A program made the position numbers and the translations under genes. 64,000 bases of DNA from Pseudomonas alloputida (lineage in GTDB: Bacteria; Pseudomonadota; Gammaproteobacteria; Pseudomonadales; Pseudomonadaceae): contig NZ_CP128540.1 in the NCBI RefSeq assembly GCF_021283545.2, positions 3,631,501-3,695,500 of the forward strand, read 5' to 3'. Below the pieces are notes generated by a model. The model did no database searches. It had not been told where the DNA came from and saw only the letters and a list, made by a program, of their open reading frames with translations. Numbering within the stretch: position 1 is the first letter of the stretch; each line of letters starts with the position of its first letter. Positions 15,635-24,056 of this stretch are shown here, one piece after another.

Positions 15635-15731
15635 TCACCCGACGCGGCTGTCGATCACACCGCCAAGCTCACGCAACGCCCGCTCCAGCCGCCAGAAACA
15701 GCCTTCGCCAAGCGCGGCCTCCTCTGTTTCG
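15635..15731 (-). pseudogene. Possible remnant of a peptide methionine sulfoxide reductase (msrA) gene
   Basis: Minus-strand translation gives EEAALGEGCFWRLERALREL then GGVIDSRVG and a stop. GCFW with a following E and a GV-x5-VG spacing resembles the MsrA N-terminus, including its catalytic Cys. Only about 30 codons remain, there is no clear start, and the rest is missing. It directly follows the homocysteine methyltransferase gene. Confidence 0.45.
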
Positions 15732-15732
15732 C

Positions 15733-16656
15733 TTATTCCATCCCCTGCTTGCAGGCTTGCAGATGCTCGTCAAGTCGGGCGATGTGCTCCGGGCCGATGC
15801 CGCAGCAGCCGCCCACAATGTCAGCCCCTTCCTCGACCCACTGCTGCGCCCACTGCAGGTACGCCTCGGGCCCTAGGTCGGCACGAATATCGAGCAGCGT
15901 ATCGTTGGCCTGGGCATCTTCACGGACTGGAGGAAAGGCATTGGCATAGACACCCAGCGCTAACTCGCGAGCCTCCTGCTTCAACACCTGCCGGGCACTG
16001 CGCAGCGCTGCGCCCATGCTCTCCGGTTGGCTGCAATTGAATAGCAAGGCGCTGGCCCCCAGTTCAAGCGCCAGCAAAACTGCCTGCTGCACGCTTTCAC
16101 CCGAGCGCAACAAAGGCACCGCGTGCTCTGTGTCGGGATCAAGTAACGTGAAGGACAGCCAGAGCGGCTTGCCATCGCCGTCCAGGGCCGCATGCACGGC
16201 GCGCGCTTCGGCCAGGGAGCTCTGGGTTTCCGCCAACCAGAAGTCCACATGGGGCGTCAGGCCGCAGATCAATTCACGGTGGATGGCCTGGGAACGGGCT
16301 GGATCAAAAAGGTCCGGGCGATACGACCCCAACGCCGGCGGCAGTGAGCCGGCGACCTGTACCGAAGCACCCGCCTCGTCGGCAGCACCACGGGCAAGCC
16401 GCCCGGACAGTTCAGCCAGCGCCCGCCCGGAGCGCGCAAAGCGTTCCTCGCCAATGTGAAACGGCACCACCGCGTAGCTGTTGGTGGTGATTACCCTGGC
16501 CCCGGCGGCAATGAACGCTCGGTGAACCTGCGTCACGTATTCGGGCGCTTCGAACAGCGCCAGTGCCGACCATTCCGGCTGCCGGAAGGGTGCGCCGATC
16601 CGCTTGAGTTCTCGTCCCATCCCACCATCGAGCAAAGTCCAGGCACGCCGAGTCAT
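15733..16656 (-). CDS. mmuM: Homocysteine S-methyltransferase family protein
   Basis: A 307-residue protein of the Met-H/MmuM family: LLDGGMGRELKRIG near the N-terminus, NCSQPE (about residue 210) giving the first zinc-ligand Cys, and GGCCGIGPEHI (about 285) giving the other two. These enzymes transfer a methyl group from S-methylmethionine, or in related members from betaine-like donors, to homocysteine to make methionine. The start at 16656 overlaps the stop of the betaine-type binding-protein gene by 4 bp (ATGA), so it is coupled to the transporter. That context raises the possibility that the imported onium compound is a methyl donor (inference). Confidence 0.85.
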   Translation of the reverse strand: MTRRAWTLLDGGMGRELKRIGAPFRQPEWSALALFEAPEYVTQVHRAFIAAGARVITTNSYAVVPFHIGEERFARSGRALAELSGRLARGAADEAGASVQVAGSLPPALGSYRPDLFDPARSQAIHRELICGLTPHVDFWLAETQSSLAEARAVHAALDGDGKPLWLSFTLLDPDTEHAVPLLRSGESVQQAVLLALELGASALLFNCSQPESMGAALRSARQVLKQEARELALGVYANAFPPVREDAQANDTLLDIRADLGPEAYLQWAQQWVEEGADIVGGCCGIGPEHIARLDEHLQACKQGME

Positions 16657-17699
16657 TGGGCAGCCACCTGGGTGCCAGTGGCACTCAACCAACGATCGAC
16701 GGTCGCCTGATTGGCGGCGACCCAGGCTTTGGCCGCAGCATCCGCCGGCTGCTTCTCACGCTCGATCTTGAGGATCAGGTCGTTGAGGGAGGCCGGATCG
16801 ATACTCACGTTCTCCAGAAAGGCGGCAATCCGCGGTGCGCGCTGGCGTAGCGCAGAAGACGCGAGGATGTGCACCTTCGCATCGGGATACGCGCAGGTGA
16901 TGCTGCTCTTGTTCAGCCAGTCGGCATCCACGGTCGGGCTGATGAATTTCCAGCAGCCGTCAGCCTTGTACAACGGGTCGCCCTTCTTGTTGTCCTGGGC
17001 ATAGCCATCGAATGGCGGTTCATCGAGACGGCGCAGGTCATAGGCGGAGAAGATCCAGTCCGGTGTGTAGGCGTAGAAAATCACCCCACGCTCGGCCTTG
17101 TAGGCAGCATCCAGCTTCGCGTAAGTCACCGAGGCCTCCGTGGAGACCGACTCGAAGTTGCCATCAAAACCGAAATCCTTGGCTTTTATCTGGCCGATAT
17201 ACGTCGACTCCCAACCTGCCGGCCCGACCAACAACTGCGACTTGCCGCCGCCCAGCGGAGCAAACAACTTGGCGACCTCTGGCTTTTTCAGGTCATACAC
17301 CGACTTAACGTTGTACTTGTCCTGGATGTAACCCGGAATATAGAAGCCCTGCACTCCGACATAAGGTTGCTTGTTGGGAATAAGCGAATGGGTCCCGCCG
17401 GTCACGTACTTGGCGAAGGCTGCTGATTGGTTCGGCAGCCAGATGTCGGTCAGCACGTCCACCGAACCGTCACCCTTGGCAGCGGCGGCGAACAATATCG
17501 GCAGATCACCGGCCAGGTAGGAAACCTCGCCGTCAAGGCGATTGGAAATGATGTCGCCGAGGATGTACTGGATGGCGATGGCGCCGGTCCAGTTCTGCTC
17601 GCCAATAACGATCTTGTCCTTGGCGAAGCTTGCTGTCGCCGGTACCAGCGCGGCCAGCAGAGCGAACCCGGCAAGCCCGCGGGAAAGGAATCGGGTCAT
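16653..17699 (-). CDS. Glycine betaine/proline-type ABC transporter substrate-binding protein
   Basis: A 348-residue periplasmic binding protein with a signal peptide (MTRFLSRGLAGFALLAALVPATASFA). The mature protein begins KDKIVIGEQNWTGAIAIQYIL, typical of the OpuAC/ProX group, and contains several tryptophans (for example VLTDIWLPNQ and GPAGWESTY) that could form the aromatic cage for quaternary ammonium or sulfonium ligands. The start at 17699 is preferred over an upstream in-frame codon because it gives the signal peptide. The ATPase-permease gene lies 8 bp upstream and mmuM overlaps downstream. Confidence 0.85.
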   Translation of the reverse strand: MTRFLSRGLAGFALLAALVPATASFAKDKIVIGEQNWTGAIAIQYILGDIISNRLDGEVSYLAGDLPILFAAAAKGDGSVDVLTDIWLPNQSAAFAKYVTGGTHSLIPNKQPYVGVQGFYIPGYIQDKYNVKSVYDLKKPEVAKLFAPLGGGKSQLLVGPAGWESTYIGQIKAKDFGFDGNFESVSTEASVTYAKLDAAYKAERGVIFYAYTPDWIFSAYDLRRLDEPPFDGYAQDNKKGDPLYKADGCWKFISPTVDADWLNKSSITCAYPDAKVHILASSALRQRAPRIAAFLENVSIDPASLNDLILKIEREKQPADAAAKAWVAANQATVDRWLSATGTQVAAQ

Positions 17700-17707
17700 G
17701 GAACCTG

Positions 17708-19804
17708 TTACTCCTGAGTAGAATGATGACGTTTGCGAAGGGATGCCTGAATGATCCGGTCGGGCACCAGGGCACAAAAAACAATGGCAATACCCGCCAG
17801 GACGCCCTCACCACCCTTGATGTTGCGCAAGGCGGTCATGACGTCGTAGCCAAGGCCTCCGGCACCAATCAGTGCTGCCACGACGACCATGGACAGACTC
17901 ATCACGATGGTCTGGTTCACCCCCAGCAACAGAGAGCCGGAGGCCAATGGCAACTCGACCCGGGTGAGCGTCTGCCAGGGCGTTGCGCCATGGGCAACCG
18001 CAGCCTCCACCGCGGCCTTGGGCACCTCCTGAATACCCAGGGCGGTGAGACGGATCATCGGCGCCAGGGCGAAAATCACCGTGGCGATCACCGCCGGCGT
18101 CTTCCCGACCGAGAAGAAGGCCACCGCTGGAATCAGGTAGACGAAGGTTGGTAAGGTCTGCATGACATCCAACAGCGGCGTGACCAAGCGCCGAGCCAGC
18201 GCCCGCTTGGCCAGAAGAATGCCGGTGGGAATGCCGATCAGCAGCGACAGCAGCACCGAAGCGCCGACCAGAGCGATGGTGGAAATCGTACGCTCCCAGA
18301 AACCGAACAGGCCGATATACCCCAGGGCTAACGCAGTCGTCAGGGCCAGGATCGCGCCGGCGGAGCGCCAGGCCAGGTAGACCAATGCAAGCGCCGGTAC
18401 CGGCCACGGAATCCAGCCCAGCGCACCTTCGACGCCATTGATGACGGTGCGCACCGCCACGATCACCCCGACGAATGCGCTTTCGAAGGTTACCTGAGAC
18501 CAGCCAATCAACGCGTCGATGGCACCAGCGGCCGCCAGCATACTGTCGCGATCGGAGGGAAACTGCACCAATGTCCCGGCAGCCTCTGGCGTCAGGGCGC
18601 GCCATACGGTCAGTGCCTGACTCACCAGTAGCAGCGCCAAGGGTAAAGCGACACCCGGTGAGTCACGGCCGTGGCCGTGCAGGCTCACCCAAGCACAACC
18701 CAAGCGATTGACCAGCAGCACTGCCAGTGCTGTGGCCGATAGCCACCCCGCCCCCTCGCGCCACGCGCCAGCAAGCATGGCCAGGGCCGCCACCTCCACC
18801 AGCAGCGCCAGCCAGAACCAACCACCTCGTCCGGCGGCAGCGAGCGCTGCCGGGCCCAACACGCTTTGGCGAATCCAATGGATTGTCGATCGCGCTGGCA
18901 GCTCGGCCGACGCTGGCTCGCTGAGCACCTCGTCGCTAGACGACGCAATGCTCGGGCCGATATGCGGCCGCTCGTCGAAGAAATCCGCCACGCCTTCGTC
19001 CGCCGGGTGTTCAAGCAATTCACCCGGGGTGCCGACCTGAATCAGCCGACCACCGCGCAAGACGGCGATACGGTCTGCCAGACGTAACGCCTCACCCGGG
19101 TCGTGGGTCACTAGCAGCGTCGTGATTCCCCGTTCGCGCACCAGTTGCAGGAATCGCCCCTGCAAATCGCGGCGGATGGTGGGATCCAGTGCACTGAAGG
19201 GTTCGTCCATCAGCAGAATGTCAGGATTGGTGACCAACGCCCGCGCAAGCCCGACACGTTGCTGCATGCCACCAGACAACTCGTGGGGAAAACGCTCGCT
19301 CCACGCTTTCAGCCCCACCGCCTGCAACTGCCGTAGTGCCGCTGTGCGGCGAGTACTTTCTGGCTCACCGCGCAATTCCAGGGGCAAGGCCACGTTGTCG
19401 AGCACGCTTCGATGCGGCAGCAAACCGAAATGCTGGAACACCATGCCGATGCGCTGCGACCGCAGCTGGCGCAGCGTAGGCTGCGTCAAGCTGCTCAGGA
19501 CCTCACCGTCGATGAGCACCTCGCCGCTGCTCGGCTCTATCAACCGGTTGACGTGGCGCAGCAAAGTCGACTTGCCGCTGCCGGATGTACCCATCAAGCA
19601 AAGCACTTCGCCACGCCGCACCGCGAGGTTCACTTGCTCAACCGCGTTGGTGGAGTCTGACCGGCTCCCCTCGTACCGTTTGGTGACCGCACGAAATTCC
19701 AGCGCAATATCGTGAATCGATACAGAGCCAAGGGCGTCTGCGCTGATCCGCGCAGTGGTTTCCAAAGGGTCGTTGGCAATCTGTGGGTATTTATCAGCGA
19801 TCAC
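17708..19804 (-). CDS. Fused ATPase-permease of a betaine/proline-type ABC transporter
   Basis: A 698-residue single polypeptide. Residues 30-280 are an ABC ATPase of the ProV/OpuAA type: Walker A GTSGSGKST, signature LSGGMQQR, Walker B ILLMDEP, and the switch His in LLVTHDPGEA. Residues from about 320 to 690 are a ProW-like permease with many membrane helices and the EAA-like loop EAAVAHGATPWQTLTRVELP. In most bacteria these are two genes. The C-terminal CBS domains of ProV are missing. It forms an operon with the binding protein and mmuM. Expected role: ATP-driven uptake of a betaine-like compound. Confidence 0.85.
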   Translation of the reverse strand: MIADKYPQIANDPLETTARISADALGSVSIHDIALEFRAVTKRYEGSRSDSTNAVEQVNLAVRRGEVLCLMGTSGSGKSTLLRHVNRLIEPSSGEVLIDGEVLSSLTQPTLRQLRSQRIGMVFQHFGLLPHRSVLDNVALPLELRGEPESTRRTAALRQLQAVGLKAWSERFPHELSGGMQQRVGLARALVTNPDILLMDEPFSALDPTIRRDLQGRFLQLVRERGITTLLVTHDPGEALRLADRIAVLRGGRLIQVGTPGELLEHPADEGVADFFDERPHIGPSIASSSDEVLSEPASAELPARSTIHWIRQSVLGPAALAAAGRGGWFWLALLVEVAALAMLAGAWREGAGWLSATALAVLLVNRLGCAWVSLHGHGRDSPGVALPLALLLVSQALTVWRALTPEAAGTLVQFPSDRDSMLAAAGAIDALIGWSQVTFESAFVGVIVAVRTVINGVEGALGWIPWPVPALALVYLAWRSAGAILALTTALALGYIGLFGFWERTISTIALVGASVLLSLLIGIPTGILLAKRALARRLVTPLLDVMQTLPTFVYLIPAVAFFSVGKTPAVIATVIFALAPMIRLTALGIQEVPKAAVEAAVAHGATPWQTLTRVELPLASGSLLLGVNQTIVMSLSMVVVAALIGAGGLGYDVMTALRNIKGGEGVLAGIAIVFCALVPDRIIQASLRKRHHSTQE

Positions 19805-20327
19805 GTCGCCCCCTGGCGTTCAATGGATTCCAGGGCAGCGAAGCAGGCTCCATGCCAATCGGCCAAAACCCGCGTAATCAAGCGCGGGATGGGGTTTTGC
19901 CCTGACGGCATGGTGTTGAGGAGGCAGCAACGTTGCATGGCTGCTGTTGCGTGGGAAACAGCGTTGAACAAGTCTGCTGTCCTAGATGATTAATATTGCT
20001 AAAATGAATATAAATATTATTTTTTATTATTTTTAGAGATATAAATCGACTTTTATACTTTCATCAGACCCGCGATGGATCGGGGTGACGGTGTTGGAGG
20101 GTAGACATTTCTGATGCCAACGTCATTGCTTGCCTACGGCCAATCTCTGGTGCTGTTGCCGCTGCACCCGCTGTTCAGTTTCTTCCAGGCGCTGACGCTG
20201 CCTGCGGCGTGTACGCCATCAAGGCCGACTTCTGCGACTCGCCAAGCGTATGTGCTGAACATGATTGCCTGAGGAGCCGCTATGCCCCCCTTATCCGCCC
20301 TCCCCACCCGCCAGCGAGGAATACCGA
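19805..20327 (+). other. Intergenic gap with an AT-rich segment
   Basis: No convincing gene is present between the divergent transporter operon and the SfnB-like gene. Positions 19985-20060 are strikingly AT-rich (runs of A and T around AATATTATTTTTTATTATT) against a GC-rich background. A 52-codon plus-strand frame at 20114-20272 has no recognisable similarity and no good ribosome site. The gap should hold promoters for both flanking operons, but I could not fix them. No clear sigma-54 motif was found here. Confidence 0.5.
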
Positions 20328-21515
20328 GTGACAACCCCTCTACGACCTGCCGTGCTCACCCCCTTGCAGACTGCACGCCGCCTAGCGACGGAGTTCGCCG
20401 AAACCGCCGTCGAGCGGGACGAGGCCGGCGGCACACCCAAGGCCCAGCGCGACGCTATCCGCCAGAGCGGCTTGTTGGCCCTGAGCATACCCACCCAGTT
20501 TGGCGGCCTCGGCGCTAGCTGGAGCGAAACCCTGGAGGTGGTGCGCGAATTTGCCCGGGTCGACAGTTCCATTGCCCACGTCTTCGGCTTTCAGCACCTG
20601 ATGCTGGCAACCGTACGCCTGTTCTCCCGCCGCGATCAGTGGCAACCCTGGTTCGAGCAGACCGCGCGCAAGAACTGGTTCTGGGGCAATGCGCTCAACC
20701 CCCTGGACAGCCGCACCGTACTCACACGCTTCGATGGTTGGTACGAGTTTTCCGGCAAGAAGAGTTTCTGCTCAGGCGCCAGCGACTCGGAAATGCTGAT
20801 TGCCTCTGCAGTCGATGAAAGTGCTGGCGGCAAGCTGCTGATCGCTGCCATCCCCAGCGGCCGGACCGGTATCACACTGCATGATGACTGGAACAACATG
20901 GGCCAGCGCCAGACCGACAGCGGCAGCGCGACTTTCGAGCGCGTGCGCGTCGAAGAGAACGAGATGCTTCTCGACCCCGGCCCGCTGAGCACCCCCTTCG
21001 CCAGCCTGCGCCCGCTGATCGCGCAGTTGCATTTCGCCAACGTGTTCCTGGGTATCACCGAAGGCGCTCTGGAAGAGGCTCGCCATTACACCCTGAAGGA
21101 AGGCCGCCCGTGGTTCCGCTCCACAGCCCGACATGTCAGCGAAGACCCTTACATCCTGCGCCACTACGGCGAGTTCTGGGTCGGTCTGGAGGGCGTGCGC
21201 CTGTTGGTGGAGCGCGCCGCTACGCAACTCGACGCGGCCTGGCACAAGGAGCAGGCGCTCGGCGCCGAAGAGCGTGCGCAACTGGCGCTGGCCATCGCCA
21301 CGGCCAAGGTGGCGGCGGCACGCACTGGCCTGGACATCTGCAACCGCCTGTTCGAGGTCACTGGCGCACGCGCGACCCACGCCTCGCTGCGCCTCGATCG
21401 CTACTGGCGCAACCTGCGTACCCAGAGCCTGCACGACCCGCTGGACTACAAACTCCACGAGCTGGGTGAGTGGGCACTGAGCCACACGCGACCCACCCCA
21501 TCTTTCTACTCATAG
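20328..21515 (+). CDS. Acyl-CoA dehydrogenase-fold flavin monooxygenase (SfnB/DszC-like)
   Basis: A 395-residue protein of the acyl-CoA dehydrogenase superfamily. The N-terminal helical domain (RDAIRQSGLLALSIPTQFGG), the central beta domain (FSGKKSFCSGASDSEML) and the C-terminal four-helix domain (GARATHASLRLDRYWRNLRT) are all present. The C-terminal HAS/RYWRN pattern is shared by the DszC/SfnB subgroup, which uses reduced flavin and oxygen on sulfur compounds and does not oxidise acyl-CoA. A GTG start at 20328 was chosen because GAGGA lies 7 bp upstream; the frame is open further 5' from a TTG at 20265. It lies 8 bp before sfnR, suggesting one transcript. Confidence 0.8.
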   Translation: MTTPLRPAVLTPLQTARRLATEFAETAVERDEAGGTPKAQRDAIRQSGLLALSIPTQFGGLGASWSETLEVVREFARVDSSIAHVFGFQHLMLATVRLFSRRDQWQPWFEQTARKNWFWGNALNPLDSRTVLTRFDGWYEFSGKKSFCSGASDSEMLIASAVDESAGGKLLIAAIPSGRTGITLHDDWNNMGQRQTDSGSATFERVRVEENEMLLDPGPLSTPFASLRPLIAQLHFANVFLGITEGALEEARHYTLKEGRPWFRSTARHVSEDPYILRHYGEFWVGLEGVRLLVERAATQLDAAWHKEQALGAEERAQLALAIATAKVAAARTGLDICNRLFEVTGARATHASLRLDRYWRNLRTQSLHDPLDYKLHELGEWALSHTRPTPSFYS

Positions 21516-21523
21516 GAATCGCC

Positions 21524-22627
21524 ATGCAGTTGCTGACCCTCCCCCCTTCGCCGTCACTGGCGACATCGATCCGGGCAACCGCACAGGTCTTTGAAGACGC
21601 TAGATCGCAGGCGCTGCTCGCCCACCTGCAACAGGTCGCCCCCAGCGAAGCCAGCGTCCTGATCATTGGCGAAACCGGCACAGGCAAAGAGCTGGTCGCA
21701 CGCCACATACACAACCTCAGCGGACGGCGCAACGGCCCCTTCGTCGCGGTGAACTGTGGCGCCTTTTCCGAGTCGCTGGTGGAGGCCGAGCTGTTCGGCC
21801 ACGAGAAAGGCGCCTTCACCGGCGCCCTGGCGGCTAAGGCCGGCTGGTTCGAGGAGGGCAACGGCGGCACGCTGTTCCTCGACGAAATCGGCGACCTGCC
21901 CATGGCCATACAGGTCAAGCTGTTGCGCGTGCTGCAGGAGCGTGAAGTGGTGCGCCTGGGCTCGCGCAAGAGCATCCCCATCGACGTGCGCGTGGTCGCC
22001 GCCACCAACGTGCAACTGGACAAGGCCATCGCTGCCGGCAACTTCCGCGAAGACCTGTACTACCGCCTCAACGTGGTCAGCCTGCAACTCTATCCGCTGC
22101 GAGAACGCCCGGGCGACATCCTGCCGCTGACCCGACACTTCATCAAGACCTACTGCAACCGCCTGGGTTACGGCGAAGTACGCCTGTCCCCCGAGGCCGA
22201 ACGCAAGTTGGTGAGCTACGACTGGCCCGGCAACATCCGCGAGCTGGAAAACGTCATCCACCACACCCTGCTGGTGTGCCGCAATGGCCTGGTGCAGGAC
22301 GACGACCTGCGCCTGTCGCACCTGCGCATCGAGCGCCAGGACAAGTCGCCGGTGAGCACCGCCGAAAGCGCCGAAGAACAGTTGCTGCGAGCCTTTCAGC
22401 GCCTGTTCGAGGAGCAGGCCGGCGGCCTGCACGAGAAGGTCGAGGACAGCCTGCTACGCAGTGCCTATCGTTTCTGCCACTGCAACCAGGTGCACACGGC
22501 CAGCCTGCTGGGCCTGAGCCGCAACATCACCCGCGCCCGACTGATCGCCATCGGCGAACTGGTGGTCAATCGGCGCCGGCCAGAGCCCCAGACGCGCCCT
22601 GAGCGGGCGATGCAACTATCAATCTGA
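21524..22627 (+). CDS. sfnR: Sigma-54-dependent transcriptional activator SfnR
   Basis: A 367-residue bacterial enhancer-binding protein without an N-terminal receiver or sensor domain. The AAA+ domain starts almost at once: Walker A GETGTGKE (49-56), the sigma-54 contact loop GAFTGA (96-101), Walker B GGTLFLDEIG (about 114-123), and a PGNIRELENVIHHTL arginine-finger region. A Fis-type helix-turn-helix follows near the C-terminus (NQVHTASLLGLSRNITRARL). This architecture matches SfnR of P. putida, the activator of dimethyl-sulfone use under sulfate limitation. AGGAA precedes the ATG at 21524. Several sigma-54 promoters in the next 28 kb are its likely targets. Confidence 0.88.
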   Translation: MQLLTLPPSPSLATSIRATAQVFEDARSQALLAHLQQVAPSEASVLIIGETGTGKELVARHIHNLSGRRNGPFVAVNCGAFSESLVEAELFGHEKGAFTGALAAKAGWFEEGNGGTLFLDEIGDLPMAIQVKLLRVLQEREVVRLGSRKSIPIDVRVVAATNVQLDKAIAAGNFREDLYYRLNVVSLQLYPLRERPGDILPLTRHFIKTYCNRLGYGEVRLSPEAERKLVSYDWPGNIRELENVIHHTLLVCRNGLVQDDDLRLSHLRIERQDKSPVSTAESAEEQLLRAFQRLFEEQAGGLHEKVEDSLLRSAYRFCHCNQVHTASLLGLSRNITRARLIAIGELVVNRRRPEPQTRPERAMQLSI

Positions 22628-22629
22628 GA

Positions 22630-22651
22630 GGCCGGGGGGACGCCACCGGCC
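22630..22651. terminator. Possible hairpin between convergent sfnR and binding-protein genes
   Basis: GGCCGG and CCGGCC arms flank a 10-base loop in the 36-bp gap between convergent genes. There is no T-run, so intrinsic termination is uncertain. Confidence 0.3.
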
Positions 22652-22663
22652 CTGCCGGCGCGC

Positions 22664-23989
22664 TCAGCCTTCCTGGCTGCAATCACGCGGGGTAATACCC
22701 TTTTCCTTGGCATATTGATGCGACGAGGCCTCGATGATCGGCCGCAAGAACGCGCGGTCGGCCTGTACCCAGTCGCTGATCAGTTTCCACTTCTGCCCGT
22801 CCCACTGCTGGAAGCGCACCGCGCCACCGCCTTCATGGTCGGAGCAGGATAGTTTCAGCGGCTGCACCAGCCCCTTGGCGCCGAGTGCCTGCAGGCGGGT
22901 ATCGTCCAGGTTCAGGTGTTCGAAGCCCCAACGCACCTGCTCGCCACTCAGCGGTTGCCTGCCGAACTTCTCCTGAGCCAGACGCAACGCCTCGACGTTG
23001 AGGATGCCGTTGACCACGCCGAGGTTGTAGTACACCGTGCCGAAGCGCTTCGGATCGGCCAGGTCGCCTTGGCCCTTGTCCACCACCGCCTGTTTGATGC
23101 CCTGCAACACCGGGAACTCGGTACCGGACGGATGCGTGGTGATGGCGATGAAGCCCTTGGCTGCAGCGCCGGCAGGCGCCGCGTCTTCCTCGGAATTGCT
23201 CCAGATATTGCCGATGATGCGGTCGGCAGGGAAACCGACCTTCTGCGCGGTCTTCAGCGCCACCGGGTTCATCACGCCCCAACCGCGCAGGATGACCCAG
23301 TCCGGCTTCAGGCGGCGGATGTTCAGCCACTGTGATTGTTGCTCGTTGCCGGGGTGCGGTACCTCCAGCAGGCTCAACTCGAAACCGTACTTGTCCGCCA
23401 GGGCCTGCAGCACCTCGTTGGTTTCCTTGCCGTAGGGCGAACCGTGAAAGAGCGTGACGATCTTCTTGCCCTTGAGCCCCTGCTCGCCGCCTGCCTGCTG
23501 AGCGATCCAGTTGACGATGGCCGATACCTCGGAATAGGGATTGAGCTGCAGCGGGAAGACGTAAGGGAATACGCTGCCGTCGGTGGAATCGGTACGCCCG
23601 TGGTTGATGGTGATCAGCGGCAGCTTGTCGGCCGTGGAGCGCTCCAGGGTGGCATACGCGATACCCACCGACAGCGGATTGGTGGCGGCAGCCGGTGCGC
23701 CGTTGAGCCCACCCTTGAGGCGCTCGTAGCACTCCACCCCCTTCTCCACGACGTATTCAGTCTCGCACTCGCTCCAGGTCAGCTTGACGCCATTCACGCC
23801 GCCCTGGGCGTTGACGTACTTGAGGTAATCGATAAAACCACCGAAGAAACCGGTACCACCTGCGGCATAGGGGCCAACGCGGTAGCTCTGCAGGGGGAAA
23901 TACTGTTCGTTGGCCGCGTGCACGTTGAGTGCGCCGGCAGCTAAGCTTACGGCCAGCGCCAGGCGGCCGAGGACGGATCGGGTCGACAT
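22664..23989 (-). CDS. Branched-chain-amino-acid-type ABC transporter substrate-binding protein
   Basis: A 441-residue type I periplasmic binding protein (HAAT family) with a signal peptide ending ALNVHAA. Typical segments are NEQYFPLQSYRVGPYAAGGT, VNGVKLTWSECETEY and GITPRDCSQEG at the C-terminus. It is the last gene of the msuE-sfnG operon, behind its LivM, LivH and LivG homologues. Two close paralogues lie at 41104 and 42498. Although the family is named for amino acids, the operon suggests an organosulfur or sulfonate-related ligand (inference). Confidence 0.82.
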   Translation of the reverse strand: MSTRSVLGRLALAVSLAAGALNVHAANEQYFPLQSYRVGPYAAGGTGFFGGFIDYLKYVNAQGGVNGVKLTWSECETEYVVEKGVECYERLKGGLNGAPAAATNPLSVGIAYATLERSTADKLPLITINHGRTDSTDGSVFPYVFPLQLNPYSEVSAIVNWIAQQAGGEQGLKGKKIVTLFHGSPYGKETNEVLQALADKYGFELSLLEVPHPGNEQQSQWLNIRRLKPDWVILRGWGVMNPVALKTAQKVGFPADRIIGNIWSNSEEDAAPAGAAAKGFIAITTHPSGTEFPVLQGIKQAVVDKGQGDLADPKRFGTVYYNLGVVNGILNVEALRLAQEKFGRQPLSGEQVRWGFEHLNLDDTRLQALGAKGLVQPLKLSCSDHEGGGAVRFQQWDGQKWKLISDWVQADRAFLRPIIEASSHQYAKEKGITPRDCSQEG

Positions 23990-24056
23990 CGTGGTTATCC
24001 TTTACAAATCAGTGGGCAGTGGCATAAGGCGGGCGAAGCCCGGTGCGAAGGTTCGC

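Noticed and set aside
20147..20165. A GG-N10-GC pattern that could be a sigma-54 promoter for the SfnB-like/sfnR genes.
   Set aside because: Only the two dinucleotides match; neither the TTGGCACG nor the TTGCA context is present, and no CAA-N4-TTG dyad lies upstream.
20114..20272. A 52-codon plus-strand frame before the SfnB-like gene.
   Set aside because: No ribosome site of note, no recognisable features, and other frames of the same stretch look equally plausible.
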